A stretch of 64,000 nucleotides of DNA from Sarcomyxa edulis (lineage: Eukaryota; Basidiomycota; Agaricomycetes; Agaricales; Mycenaceae): positions 62,001 to 126,000 of the forward strand of contig QUOL01000029.1 of the NCBI GenBank assembly GCA_009761415.1. Reading direction: 5' to 3'. The first letter of the stretch is position 1; each line of letters begins with the position of its first letter. The position numbers were made by a program, and so were the translations under genes. This document shows positions 10,338-22,730 of the stretch, piece by piece. The notes under the pieces are model-generated. The model did no database searches. It was given only the letters and a program-made list of their open reading frames with translations, and was not told where the DNA came from.

Positions 10338-12119
10338 TTAATGCGCTCCTGCGTTACCCTCTGGCTTTCTTGGCTTGAACACCCCTCTTTCCGTGACCAT
10401 TTCGGTGATACTTTTGGCATTTCTCATCGCTTCAGCTTCATCACCTGTCCGTCTCCTACCTATCAAAAACATAAGCCATCGGCATAACAAGACTGTTGAA
10501 ACCACATACCAACGATGGACCAGTTACGCGTACTAGGTATCCTAAGTGTCTCACACTCAACTTTCCATCCACAAAACAGACTAAGCGAAGCCAACCAAAT
10601 CCGATACGTCGAATACGCGCTCTTGTTACTCCCCTCTCCTCCCAGGTTGAGTGACTCAACGAAAGCATTATCGTCATCATGGACAGGAAAGATAGCCGTG
10701 TTTCTCGTTTTATCGCGCTGAAAACGACCGTCGAATGTATGCGCACAGCATGGGATAGAGAGGTATCCCGAAGCGGAATATATAGTCGAAAGAACAGGGA
10801 CCCATGGTGTCAACTCGTCAGCGTGGTTCCCGATTATGAATACGCCAGGGCGGAGGTATGCGTCTGGTGTAAATGAATGAGATGTAGGATCAAAGGCGTG
10901 CACGTGGAGATGAGATTGGGTAGACGGTGGGTAGTGGGACCAGGATGTGCGAGCTCGGAGATCAATGCCTTCTCCGTTGTAGCCTTCTGCTGTTAGAATG
11001 TGCGTTAGAAGTCCGTTCCCACACCTGTTGATATAGTTTTGGATTCGGTTTGAATATTAACAAGTAGGGTGGCATGCGTACCCGAAATCTAGAAATCCTT
11101 GCTGAGGACGAGGCCAATGAGCCCACGGGACTGTAGAATCCACTGAATTCGTAGATTCAGGTTCCTCTGGATATGATTCCTTCCAGAGAAGTATGAGATA
11201 CGTAGCAATCCCGATGTCCTATGACTTATTCCATATCAAATGAGATGAGTGATCAAAAGCTGGCCCACCTCGAAAACATGTTTGAGAGGATCAGTAGCTT
11301 CTTGCCAAGTATCGATCAAATGTTTATGCCTTTCTCGCATTACAAGGTACATATCCTGATAGACGTCTCGCGGGACGAGATAATCGTGTATTACACGTTT
11401 CTTGTAACTCGTCATTGCACCCCAGCCGTACCTATGCAGAGTTTCTAGGAGTGCGAGGCAGGTCCTGTATAGTCTTGATTCTAGGTCAGTGGGCGTATCA
11501 GGGAGTGGCAGGACCTCGATCCTTAGCACAGGGGGTGGAAGATCAATTTGACCGTCGAGTGGCGGTGGCTGTATGAAACGAAAAGCTAGGTGATGGACCT
11601 TTGGATGGTAGTATGGTAAAGGGGTCTCGGGGTTGACGATGGGAGTAAGCACCAACGTAGATGGAACAGAGCTATCATGGGACGTCGCTGATCCGTATAT
11701 TGTACAATGTTGGTCCAATGCCGAGTCCCGCAATGGTCTGCGGGGCAATAATCGACGATGTACATTACGAATCGGATGTAGACCCTTCAATTCAGGAACC
11801 GAAGGAGGCAGATGTGCGAGTGACGATGATTCGAATATAGTCTCATCGATTGTTTCTGATCGGAGGATAAGGGTCGAGTTATATTCGGGGTGGTGTATGA
11901 GCTGAGCGACAGCGATCTCAAACTACAGACACGAATGAGCGACAGTAGTCCCCAAAAGACGGTAAGGGTCCCTACGATTTCTAGAGGGAAATCTGCAAGG
12001 CAGGATATGAGAGGTATCCACGATACATCATATTCTAGTGGAGGACACGACTCGGATGCAGTTACTTCGGTACATGGCGTAGGGCTATATGGAGGACGCA
12101 ATGCGGTGCTGGAAGACAT
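10338..12119 (-). CDS. TRM44: tRNA (uracil-2'-O-)-methyltransferase Trm44
   Basis: Five minus-strand exons, about 12119-11961, 11901-11269, 11218-11082, 11024-10510 and 10459-10338, give about 521 residues. The enzyme methylates the 2'-O of U44 in tRNA-Ser using S-adenosylmethionine. Family marks are HHPEYNSTLILRSE, the block RYGWGAMTSYKKRV followed by DTWQEATDPLKHVFE, the SAM-binding loop DFGCGNGLL, GNHADELTPWVPVL, and IPCCAHTFDGRF with a late RIPSTRNW. The C-terminal tail TGDEAEAMRNAKS is basic and acidic mixed. The first intron's donor is uncertain (GTCTTT at 11960 or GTAGGG slightly earlier, both in frame), so about five residues are unsure. The length is normal for the family. It is convergent with SET-A; only 147 bp separate the two stop codons. 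Confidence 0.88.
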
Positions 12120-12651
12120 TGCAGGGATTTTTGTGGGTCTTTACGCCTGAGGGATTTTCCAGTCGACCGTGGAACCAAATTGACTGTAATTTTGACTTCT
12201 CCGGGTCCAAATGATTCGGTATGTCTGAGTTCCAGATAGATTCAAAGGTACAGTGAGAGGGTGAGGGTTACCTTTCGAGATGTCTTCAAGTTTCGGTTTT
12301 CTCTAGAAGAAGAAGAAAAAGGGAAGTTTGTCAGGTCAACCAGCGGGTGTATAGAAAAGTAGACTTGGATATGAGTAGTATAAAATACACACCCAAGACC
12401 AAGATATATAGCATAGTAATGCCACCAGCAGAAGATCTTGACAAGATTTTGAGAGAGGTTAGACAGGATCTGAGAGAGCGCCGATCGTCCTCTTATGGAT
12501 TTCCGATCGCGACTTGGACGTGCCAGGACTCGAAATTCTGCCCAAAGTCTCTCTCAATCAATGACTACCTATACATGGCTGCGGATGTACATAGTCCTTT
12601 TGTTCTCAATCTAATTTTACAGGTACACATTGAGGAGATCGTAGGTTGCCG
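12120..12651. other. Intergenic, no gene seen
   Basis: Five hundred bases between the Trm44 start and the glutamine-synthetase stop, presumably the Trm44 promoter plus a 3' region. A short purine run (AGAAGAAGAAG) lies near 12305. No coding pattern is visible. Confidence 0.5.
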
Positions 12652-14246
12652 TTAGAACTGCTCAACAAGCAGACTCAACGCCTCTGCAGGATTCTTCCCT
12701 CCATCCAACAATCTTCCCAAAAGCTACAGGAAAGTCATCAAAGAATTAGATTCATGAGTCCAGATAGGAACTGAAACAGACGGACCTCGTTGACCGACAA
12801 ATATTTGTCGATAAACTCCTGTCCAAAGATATTTTTCACGACCTCATCTCCGCTAAACATCACCCTCGCCTCTTCCCAAGTCAAAGGCAGTCTATCCACA
12901 ATACCCAACTCCCTCCTCTCCCCTTCAGTCATATGTGCAGCCGTCTTCTCCCCAGAACAATCCTTCACCTTCAACTCTACCTGGTCCCTGATCCCCTGCG
13001 CACCCACACCCAATATTCCAGCAAGCGCAAGGTACGGATTAGCTGTCCCGTCTAAGGTCCTGAACTCGAAGTTACGCGAGGCGGAAGATTGTGCATTACA
13101 GAGACGAATGGGGGCTTCGCGGTTCTCTGTACCCCAGCAGGCGTACGTACCACCCGTCCACGCTCCGTCTACCATACGTTTGTAGGACGCGGGGATGGGC
13201 AGGGTCAGTGCCGGTAAAGCGGGCAAGTGCGTCAAGAGAGAGGACAGGAACGACGATTCGTGAGCACTCATGTCAGAAGTACGCTCTGCCGATGAGTGTA
13301 TTGATATGTGTGCGTGAGCTGCACTTCCACCTATATGTTGTTGTCAGCCGGACGCGCTGCCAATAGTACGAACGCACTCACAGTTATCCATATATACTCG
13401 CGGAGCAAGCGTAGCTCGTAGTCCATGTTTGCTCGCAGTATTGTAGATGATCTCCCTCGTGTGTATCAGCGCATCGGCAGCCTCGAGTGGTGACAGAGGC
13501 CCAGTGACTACTTCGTATTGTCCCGGGGCAGCTTCAGCGTGATACATCTGCAGTTCGATACCCGAGCTCTGTATGCCTTGCGCAATCTCCTCAAGAACGA
13601 CAGTTTCGACAGAACCGGAAGCGAGGGCGCTGGATACAGAGAATCCGTACGAGTTCACGGCTACTGGGGTAGGAGACGTGGATTTCAATAGAATGAATTC
13701 TGTTTCGAAACCGACGAGAAACTCGACGCCATATTTTGATTTCGCTTCTCTATATGGTGCTGCTTTAATAAGACCGTAAAGAAATGAACATCGCACTCAC
13801 TCGACTACGCGACGAAGAATCGCTCGTGGACATATGTCGATCTCTAACTTTGGGTTTTCCCTCAAGGGATATTTCTCTTGAAACCATCCCATCACAACGA
13901 CTTGATTAGGTGCGTATGGACACCACCTGAGAGAAGCCATATCCGGAACGTAGAGATACTCTCCACTTGCAGAGAAGCCATCGGCCAAAGATATGAACAC
14001 AATTCCCAAAACCGCATTTCCCAACGAGATACTAGGACGCTTTGATTCTTCGAGGATTTTCTTGAAATGACGCTTGGGAATGACTCTGTAGCGGATGGTG
14101 TTTGCGAGGTCTACCCACTGAAGACGAACAGTGTCGATACTCAAGCTGGAATCGAGACGTTCGATGGTGAAGTCTGGCGTCCACTTGCCGTTAGACGGTG
14201 TGTAGAGGATGCCATGGTCAGCGATAGTGTTCGTGGTGTTCGACAT
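12652..14246 (-). CDS. Glutamine-synthetase-like ATP-dependent ligase
   Basis: Four minus-strand exons, 14246-13801, 13749-13382, 13330-12786 and 12723-12652, give 476 residues. The fold is that of class I glutamine synthetase, which joins an amine to the gamma-carboxyl of glutamate with ATP. Visible motifs, in order, are GFETEFIL, YHAEAAPGQYEVV (metal-binding Glu region), GSAAHAHIS (the GxxxHxH ATP/metal loop), NREAPIR, and FEFRTLDGTANPYLALAGIL near the C-terminus. The length and these motifs fit the fungal GlnA-like or FluG C-terminal type rather than the roughly 360-residue eukaryotic GS II used for ammonium assimilation, so the substrate may be another amine (gamma-glutamyl-polyamine-like). 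No amidohydrolase domain precedes it, unlike FluG. The next gene upstream, an HpcH aldolase, reads in the same direction 222 bp away. Confidence 0.88.
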
Positions 14247-14467
14247 GGTGCTCTGATCAGATGTGACTGCGGTCGAGGGAGATATAAGCAGGTCGCTTGT
14301 TCGGATGTTGCATTTGGGCGTCGATTGGCTGCGCTATGATGTGATGCCAGTTACGTCTTGGTCGGAGCTTGGCGTATTGAAGAAGGAACCTACATCGATG
14401 CGTCGATAAAACGACGGTATACATTGCATACAACACCTAGTAGTACATACTCCCGATAGGGCTCCCA

Positions 14468-15570
14468 TCACTGAATCACAGCTGCAGCTAACTGCATCGC
14501 AATACCTTCCGACAAAGCGCCCGTATCAGTGGTGACGTTTATCTGATAGATCGCGGATGAATCAAGCCAACGGCGTAGGGTAGAAAAGGAAAGACGAACC
14601 ATATCGAATCCTTCTGCAGCACGTCTAGCTGACTGCGTTCCAGTAATACAGAAGATGGCACTGGAGATGGCTTCCGTTTGATATGCACGCCGAGACAGGA
14701 GTCAACGACAACGCACCATTTCTTTCCCGCGCCGTGAGTGACCTTCAAGATACGTTGGATCACCTTCTCCACCTCGGGGTGTGGGTCGGGAGATGGTGGT
14801 GGAAAACCAAGGGAGCTCGATAGATCATAAGGGCCAATGAACAGGACATCTAAATCAGATAGTCCAATCAATATGAGAAATTCGGGATGAGAGTAATTTG
14901 TCTGTCTGCTCACCAATTCCTGGAACAGCAGCGATTTGCTCCAAATTCTCTACCCCTTCCTTGGTCTCAATCTGCACCATAACCACAACCTGCTCATTCG
15001 CTGAGGCGAGATACTCTGGGACGCTTACACCCCAATTTCCATGCGCGAACGGAGAGCCGAATCCACGTCGACCCAGGGGAGGAAAACGACTGTCTGCAAC
15101 GATTTCTGCGGCTTTGGCGGCACTTGATACCTATGTCAAGGGAACATCGTCGATAAACATAATATCAGCGTAGATGCCAATCACGTACCATGGGGATCAA
15201 AACACCTCTAGCGCCTGCATCCAAAGCATACTTGATTTGCCAGCTCGTACTTGTCGTCACGCCCGTAGCCGGGATGCGTATAACTGCGCTAGGAGCATTG
15301 GCTGAGGCTTGTATGACGGCGATGCTCTCAGCGGCTGTAGGAGTCAACGGTATGAGACCATGTTCGCAGTCGATTATGATCCAAGACAGATGGGGGCTGG
15401 CTGTAAGTAAGAGATGAGCGAGATCTAGATGAGGATGCGGGAAGGAAACCGAGGCTTAGATACATGCCTTGTGCAACAGCACGAGCATGAAATATGCCTG
15501 GCATGGTGAGCCAGGCGCCGAACGCAGGCTTGTTTGCTTTGAGGGTCGCAAGGAGAGCATGGGAGGCCAT
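14468..15570 (-). CDS. HpcH/HpaI (class II, metal-dependent) aldolase family protein
   Basis: Six minus-strand exons, 15570-15464, 15396-15189, 15130-14914, 14849-14717, 14660-14600 and 14542-14468, give 266 residues. The enzyme should cleave or form 2-keto-3-deoxy acid aldol bonds in aromatic or sugar-acid catabolism. Family signatures are FGAWLTMPGIF at the N-terminus, WIIIDCEHGLIPL (the conserved D-x-E-H metal and base site), IRIPATG, DAGARGVLIPMV, the glycine-rich RRGFGSPFA, VVMVQIETKEGVEN with the metal-ligand glutamate, and DVLFIGPYDLS. The first intron can be a GT-AG (ending GCCAG) or a GC donor (AAG|GC); both keep frame and I used GT-AG. Length is normal for the family. Confidence 0.88.
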
Positions 15571-17418
15571 TGTTCAGCTCATGGCTGGAACTATGATAGC
15601 TCTCCTTATATCAGGTGCAAGTGGGAATGAGGCCCGGAAAGGGGTCATGGGTTGGAGCGCATGTCAATTTGTTCGAAGAGCCCATGGGAAAGTGGTGCCA
15701 GGAGACGAAAATATACTAGGTTGGCGAGATGCAACTTTACTTCGATTGATTGGCTCTAAAGATGCAGTTTCGTTCGAGTCCATAGGCAGAGGACGGTGTC
15801 AAAGGTGCTGTGTTTTATGGCCATGCCCGCAAAAGTCGGCCGAATAGCATCTGTATCAACGGTTTAGTGACGAGTCAACTGAGTGCAGTCTAGTTATACA
15901 TACAAGACATATCAATAACCTTCAGTTCGACAGCTGCATGTCCAAAGGAGAATTTAGTCAACCACGACCAAAAAGAACAAACCCGGTAGCGAACAGACCT
16001 TAGAATAGTCGTTTCCCTACCCTCAAGCTCATGAGATATGGCAGAGGGAGAGTAGGACTGTATCCGAGATAGAGACATGGCATGCAGTGAATCGTCGACG
16101 TCCGCATTAAATTTCTACACATCGCAAGATCGGTTCTACCCGTTCACCCAAATCGGCCATCCAGACAAATATTGGACGTCCATTTTCGAGACTTGACCAA
16201 GTCGACTTTAGCCATTCACTTGATTTTGGTCGTTGGCTAACCTGATTTACGGTTTCCTTGTTCCACATCCGGCGATTTTTGAGTATTTGCGATCACTTTG
16301 TTCGATCGTGATCGAGAGGCAGATTGGGGGTACAATTGGGGAGATTTGGGGAGAGATTTGGGCGATATCGTCTGATCATGATATCGTTCCGTAGGCTGGA
16401 AAAGAGAGTTTAAGATTTGAATTCATACGCGCGAGGTACGATGGAAAGGCACGGACAGCGGTGTTCTAGAAGAGTTTGACAAGGAGACGTGATAGCGATG
16501 ACAATAACATTCAAGAGATCCTGAATGAGAAACAAGGGAGCAACCAAACCCCGTTAATCTATGCATGCAGGAAGATCAACAAAGAGACACATACTGAGAA
16601 TGAGCGGCCCTGCAGCTAGATCACCGTGACGCCACTCTATATGGTAGGGATGTCATGGGACATGATACAGCGTGCTTGACGATTAGAGCCCTGATAGTTA
16701 CCGGTAGGAGTTAAATTGTGAGCGAAGAACAATAAGATAGCACGGACGACAGAGCTTCAGGCAACATTTTTGTAGCTTGAACCGAGTTCGAATGATAATA
16801 GAGACGAGACGAGACAACGAGCTGGTAGAGACAGGCAGATCATCTGATAAATCAATGTCACGCATTGGTTTGGATAGCTATGGCTCTCATAAGCAATAAG
16901 AGAACGCCGCTGCGCGGTGGCAAGCTATAGCAAAGCAAACATCGAATTTAGGTCTGCGCGATTACCGGAGAAAATGGATTGATTGACGCACTTTGAGGAA
17001 ATCACGACAACTCATCGAAAAGATATTGAAATCAGAGGATTTGCGTGTGAGTGATAAGGGGGCTAGCCGCAGACAATGGTGCGGCAAGCTGTGAAAGGTT
17101 CAACAAAATCATGTCGTGGGACTCACTAGAGCCAGAGATTTGTTCGGCCTGCTCGGGCCAGATTCGAACGCTTCAGTAAGTGTTTGCAATGGACAAGGAC
17201 AATACGAGAAGCCCTCGGATTTACTCCTACTTGAAGGACGAGCACGATGCACTTGAGACGACGTTTATCTGGCCATACGGCGTAGGACCCGAGAAAATAT
17301 GATTATATTCCTAGATAGATCCTGACGTCGGAGAAAAGATAGCAGACAAGTAAGCCACTTTTCCAATGCAAACATCCGAAAAGTGAGCACGCACCCTAAA
17401 TAATCTACTGGATGCCAG
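15571..17418. other. Long intergenic stretch, no gene seen
   Basis: About 1.8 kb upstream of the aldolase and downstream of mL44. Stops are frequent in all frames and no exon chain with plausible splice sites or recognisable motifs was found. It will hold the aldolase promoter. No repeat structure stands out. Confidence 0.45.
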
Positions 17419-18563
17419 CTATGCAGCCGCCTGTACAAGCGGGCGTTTCGATTTGATTTTGCTTCCCGACAGGAGCTCCCCTTGCGGTCCACCCATTCGC
17501 TCACACACCGCACGCGCATCTTCGTGGAACTCGAATGGAAGGCCTTCTTGGTGTCCTCGGAGAAGTATATGTGGGAGTATACGGGTATGGAATAGACGAT
17601 GCGCAGTCGTTGCGCCCTGGGAGCAAGAAAAAAATGAGACGAAGAGGAGAGAAGGAGCGTGAAAAGACGACATACAAAATGATGAAACACCCCACCCACT
17701 ACAGCTATCACTCCGTCTCCTTGGATCTTATATAATCCAACGTTCTTTAGCAGAGTGGAATTATCTGGAATCGTCTTGAGTCTCTCTGCAGGAATGGAGG
17801 GTGTCCAGCGCATCTGTCGTCCGAGACCCCAGAGAGAGCCGACATGTTCACCGAGGACGTAAGTGTTGAGAGCGAGTGAGTTAATAGCTTCGAAATCGTG
17901 AGAGGGAGTCAAAGCGGAACTGGAATTGAGAAAGAGAGCGAGATAGGCTTCTAGGGCGCGTCGACCTTTGAAGCAAAGTTTTAGCCCTAGTCAATCCGAG
18001 ATCGCGTATATAACTCACCCAGGAAAACGAGACGACCGTTATGACCGTGTCTTCCAGTTGGATGACTTTTGTGTGTCAAGATTCGTTTTGCGAGGTCTGG
18101 GGGGAATTGCAGAGGTGGAAATAAGCCGTTAAGGTGTACAGAGAACTGGTCGTTTGAGCTGTCCACGGATGAGGCATCCGCTTTCGAGATGCTCATTTCT
18201 TGTTTCCATGATTGTCTAGAAGCATCTTCTTCATCCCGGATGGGCTCTAGTGATTCCTGGTCGTGGTCGTGCTCTATATCCATCCACTGGTCATCGTCCT
18301 TCGTCGCCAGTCTGTGTGCAAGCCGCTGGGGTATATTCGTACTAGATATTCGCGTCTGAGCCGATATTGGGATAGATTTTGGCCTTCTCGTCAGTGAATA
18401 ATGAATATATCTCCGTGCTGCAGAGTATTCAGTGCTCGTTCAAAATAGACCTAGATTGCCCCGTTTTTTCTGGCATACCTGTAGTTGTCCGTGGGGGTAC
18501 GAGAGCCGATGCTGTTGGTATTGACCGCAATGAAGTGTTCAAACAGCGGATAGAATGGGTCAT
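17419..18563 (-). CDS. MRPL3: Mitochondrial large-subunit ribosomal protein mL44 (MRPL3 type, RNase III-like)
   Basis: Four minus-strand exons, 18563-18479, 18417-18019, 17965-17676 and 17616-17419, give 323 residues. The first 60 residues are Arg/Ser/Thr rich without acids (MTHSIRCLNTSL, ARRYIHYSLTRRP), as expected for a mitochondrial presequence. The RNase III-like fold follows: LFPPLQFPPDLAKRILTHKS, RLVFLGRRALEAYLALF, NTYVLGEHVGSLWGLGRQMRW, then VGLYKIQGDGVIAVVGGVFHHFG. The C-terminal part (LPFEFHEDARAVCERMGG) matches fungal MRPL3. The protein sits near the mitoribosome central protuberance region; catalytic acids of true RNase III are not evident. An acidic, Ser-rich insert (DIEHDHDQESLEP) separates presequence and core. 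The start was placed at the ATG that makes the best presequence; an ATG about 30 codons upstream is also in frame. Confidence 0.8.
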
Positions 18564-20242
18564 TTTGGATAGATGCTCGTCGTCGACCACCGCGAGCAAG
18601 CTCAAGAAAAATTCGTACGGGGTGACCGTGGGAATGTCTCCTGCTCCGCCCATCTCCCCAGAAAAACCTCAGAGTCCCGACGGCTATGTACCTGCTCGAC
18701 AAACGACAAGACTTCGATGGTCTCTGAGATATACACCGCATACTCTACACTAAAGACCCTCTTTTTGGGCTAGTTCCTCATATTGGGTATCACATTTGCA
18801 GTCATTCCGAGTCGCCACAAGGACCCTCGTAACGCGTACCGGCGTGTCTAGCGGCGTGCCTAGTCTCACAATCGTGATGTTTTCTCCTCATCGAGAAAAA
18901 AATTGGATCACCTTTCAAGATTTCACGCCGAAAACCAGAATAAGACTGATGGACACTCGGTCCATACTCGCAATCTTCTATACGTCTTCGGCGCTTATTG
19001 GCGCTCACACGACCATGCAGGACTTCGGGTAACTCGAAATTCAACGTACCGCAGATCAGGCATGCAGCATTGTGAGTTCTTTTGACTTTTGAACACGTCT
19101 GAAATGTATATTGATAGATACAAATCATAGGTTCTCGCGATAAACGGGCCAAGTCTGGCGACATTTCAGCCATTATTCTGTTACTCTCCATACACCGCAC
19201 CGTGCCCAGCAACAGACCTTTGCCTTAAGGTCTGACGCTTACTGCATACCGCTCGACAGTGCCTCCCACAGTATCAGGTTCGTGGAAAATACCCTTGTTT
19301 CTCCTCTTGTCTTCAAAGTCTACTGAGCTCTTCAATGGCCTCACAACGTAGTACCCTTGTCTTAGGATTCGAACCCTTATTTATTAATGTGTACATAGGT
19401 AGGCGTATAGGTGTGCGAGCGAGTTCCGCAAAGCGAATCTCGACTCTCGAGAATTAAAGAATATCACACTCAGATTAAATTCAATAGCCGTGCCTCTTAA
19501 GCTTAATTCAAATACCCTTTCTCCAGTCATATTCAGCCAATATTCAGCATATTCCTTTCAAGCATCGACTGTTCAGGCCTTCCCATCTGTGTAGCTGATT
19601 GTCTGCGACGGAGAGGTGGAATCCAGACGCGTACGCTGCGGACCTTTCTCGAAAGGACGGTCCGATCGCGCCCTTCGCCTGTTATTCCGCCCAGATCTCA
19701 GACATTTATTCCGTCGATACTCGAGCCTCTCTCGATTGCCCATCGGACACATGCATCTATCCATCCGGCGATTCCATGGGTGAAAAATTTCCTCTTCCGT
19801 TTGCCTTTCCATGTTCGCGTGGCTGTTATGATTATCACATTTAATCAGAACTTCTTTCCACGTCCCCCACCCAATTGCGCGATTCTGGGGGACAAGCTCA
19901 ACGCACTTTCATAGCCAGCGATCATGGTACCATTACCAAACAACCAAGTCGCCGGTCAAATTCGGATTCGAAATGAGGTGCGATCCTGTTATTTGCTCGC
20001 TTAGATAACCCTAACATGCATTTCGAAGGGCGACGTTCTTTTCGAAGTCAAACAACAGCGCTCGAATGGTACTTAAATTTAGTGCGGTCCAATCTCTTCC
20101 TTTAACCACCAAGTCTTCCCTGGCATAAGTTTTCCCCCCTTCCAGCAATTCTCCCCCACTCTCTCGCGACATTTTAAGCTGTGACACTTGAATACATCCT
20201 CTTCTATCATACCCCACATCATACCTTTATATCACTATAGCC
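18564..20242. other. Divergent intergenic region with possible extra 5' exons for the FHA gene
   Basis: Mostly without recognisable coding. At 19924 an ATG frame (MVPLPNNQVAGQIRIRNE) ends at a GTGCGA donor. A second short open exon, from about 20029 to a GTACTT donor near 20069, can be spliced in frame, and the TAG just before 20241 would join it to the FHA ORF with phase kept. This may be a longer first part of the FHA gene or an upstream reading frame. The rest holds two divergent promoters. Confidence 0.3.
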
Positions 20243-20835
20243 ATGATTAGCCTCACCGCAGAGCCTGGAAGTTTCCCCTTCCAAGAAAAGCACATCGTCC
20301 TCACGGGCGCCACAAAAATCACACTTGGGCTTGAGGACCTCGCGTCCTCCGCGATACCACGAGATCGCGTTGGCGAGTCATCCAATGGATGGTTTGGTGC
20401 TAAGCACTCTGCGGACACCGAGGTAGTACCGCTGCCTCTCAGCGAACTCCACGCAGAGATCTGGCTACAAGGAAACCAAGTGAGTCTGCTCACCACACCC
20501 TGCCACCTCCAAGATGCCCCATGCACACTCGTTTCCACTCCTCGTCTCATCACTGACATTCTCGCCGTGCCTGAAACCCCAGGTATTCATTCGCGATCTC
20601 GACTCTGCATTCGGGACGTTCGTAAACGATGTTCGCATCCAACAGTCCACCAGTCTTCTAGATGGCGATATCATTGTGCGTCGTCTATATTTTGACTGAT
20701 GCAACCTTAACACTAATGTGTTCTCACCAGAGCCTAGGCAGACATGTCCCTCGAAACAGTGCTACCCCGAGCTACATCACCGACGACCATCTAAAACCCA
20801 TCATCGCCAAGATCCACTTCGCCTTGTCGTCGTGA
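20243..20835 (+). CDS. Small FHA-domain protein
   Basis: Three exons, 20243-20479, 20583-20675 and 20731-20835, give 144 residues. The FHA phosphothreonine-binding fold is recognised by SELHAEIWLQGNQ (the S-x-x-H core), then VFIRDLDSAFGTFVND (the GTxxN core), then GDIISLGRH. The first strand lacks the usual GR pair; GATKITLGLEDL occupies that place, so phosphopeptide binding may be weakened. The N-terminal strands EPGSFPFQEKHIVL resemble basidiomycete Vps64/Far9-like FHA proteins, but no coiled coil or membrane anchor follows, so this is a domain-only protein or a truncated relative. Two more in-frame exons may exist upstream. Function beyond binding a phosphorylated partner cannot be stated. 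Confidence 0.72.
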
Positions 20836-22730
20836 ACGCACCCTCATTCTTCGTATTGAGGAACGTGAACCCTCACCTGATATCCATCGACTGATTTACG
20901 ACGCTACGACCTTCTCGTGCTTTTCTTTTTCTTTTTGGATTCTGGTGTTATGTTAGTACTATCCCTTCATGATCATGGTTCATGCCATTCAACTCCTCCG
21001 AGTCGTATATCCTTTCTTTTTCACACACAGCCCACTTGTATACGGATACATATGCCATACAATCTATGTACATCATGCCCATCATACTGTATCTTTCACA
21101 TCAGTCACTCATCGAGATAATCCCTTCCAAGTTTTAATTTGGCCAAATGCATACGTTCGTCGCACAAAAATAGCCCAACACAGCGAGGGCCAGAGCAGAT
21201 TAAAATCTGTATTAGCGAACGAAGAGAACCAACCCACTCTTCTGTTCATCCGACTTCTGCGTGTACATACTCCGAGCGTCAAGGGCTCAATTTCAATTCC
21301 TTTAAAATCGGATTTACTTACGCCTTTGTTTTTTCACGAACTACCGACGCCGTGGATCTGCAAAAGGCGCTCGCAGAGTAATCAAGCTTGGGGGTAATTA
21401 TTATGTATCCCGTGTCCAGTAAAATTGAATGATAGTCCCAAAAGTTCCAAAAATGATAAGAACCGACTTGAGCTAGTCATCGATACAAACCGGGTCCTAC
21501 AAATGGGCCGCCAAATTCAGCAAGACCTATGGAAAGGAAGGGAAAAGACGGAACATATTTCCTTGGAACGGTCAGATTCGTGCCTCGCAGTGCTGGAAGC
21601 CCAAGACAAAGCACAAGACCAGGAGAGAGAAACGGACAAGCTCCAGTAGTCCGGTCGCTTGTGAGCGACTCGGCGGCTAGGGTCCTAAGTGGTAAACTAG
21701 CTCCTGCGCCTATGATACAGAACTGGAGGGCGGTATGTACACAAATAGCCTTCAAGAGTGGTGGCGGAGGACGGGGAACCGCTGAATGTAGCGGGAATTA
21801 CAGTCTTTCCCTCCAGTAATATAGTCAAAATTCTGGGGATAGGAGAACAGGTCCAAAGAGCCGTGATTATGGTTCATCTGGTGTGACGGACCGGGCATAA
21901 AGATGATGGATTCCCTAAGCGAGATTGATACGTAGTGTGAACAAGATGGACCTCTCCGCGAGGATGTACAGGCCCAGAACTCCATTGAGAAATTCCAAGG
22001 ACCTGAACATGTTATGCCGTCACACGTATCTGCGTATTGGCCGATCGGGTCCGTACTGGCAAGCAGCGAATGTGAGCCTTAAGGAATCACATCAACACGG
22101 TCAATTGGATGATCATATCAGCCATGGACATATGTGCGCACCCTAATCATTTTTTAAGGAAAACACCGTTGGAAAGGAAAATCGATCATCGTAAGCCCCG
22201 TCCGAGGAGGGTTCTATAGGATGCGAGTTGACATTCAGGTCGCATTACAACATCCATCCAGTACATGATACAAGAACGTGAAGCAAGGACGAAGACCCAC
22301 GTTATGAGGGGAATGTGAAGGAGATTGACGGGTCCGGTTATCCCCATCAGAGTCCCATTGTGGCGTTGAGGAGATTATAACTCCGGAATACGGACTTTCC
22401 ACGTCGATGTCGACAACAGGCGAACAGGCTCTCTGGAAAAATATTCGAAATATCCGCAGCGCCAACGCCGACCTAGCGCTTGTACACTGGCTTCGAATTG
22501 CTGACACGCATCTGAATTTCATTCGGTGTACGAGAGGCCTGTACGAAGTGCGGAGACGTAAGCCAGCTTGACGACGTTGGATATACCATGAAGTTTATAG
22601 GGAGGAACCAGAAACAGTTCGAAAAGGTTCCGAGGTATGTGTTATACAACTTGAAACATAGTAAGACAGGTTCACGCTAGATCCAAACGAAACAATGACA
22701 CGAAGAAGCACTTATCGTGTTGACGGAGAT
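20836..22730. other. Intergenic stretch, one weak open frame
   Basis: About 1.9 kb between the FHA gene and the phosphatase stop. A plus-strand frame of about 80 codons (about 22325-22567) reads protein-like (ALWKNIRNIRSANADLAL, then VHWLRIADTHLNFIRC) and contains an ATG at 22409, but neither splice partners nor a family were found. Nothing else stands out. Confidence 0.25.

Noticed and set aside
18802..19212. 136-codon minus-strand open frame upstream of mL44
   Set aside because: Composition lacks domain-like pattern, no family, overlaps a promoter region.
19364..19382. B-box-like GGTTCGAATCC on the minus strand
   Set aside because: No matching A box, no acceptor or T-stem pairing; not a tRNA gene.
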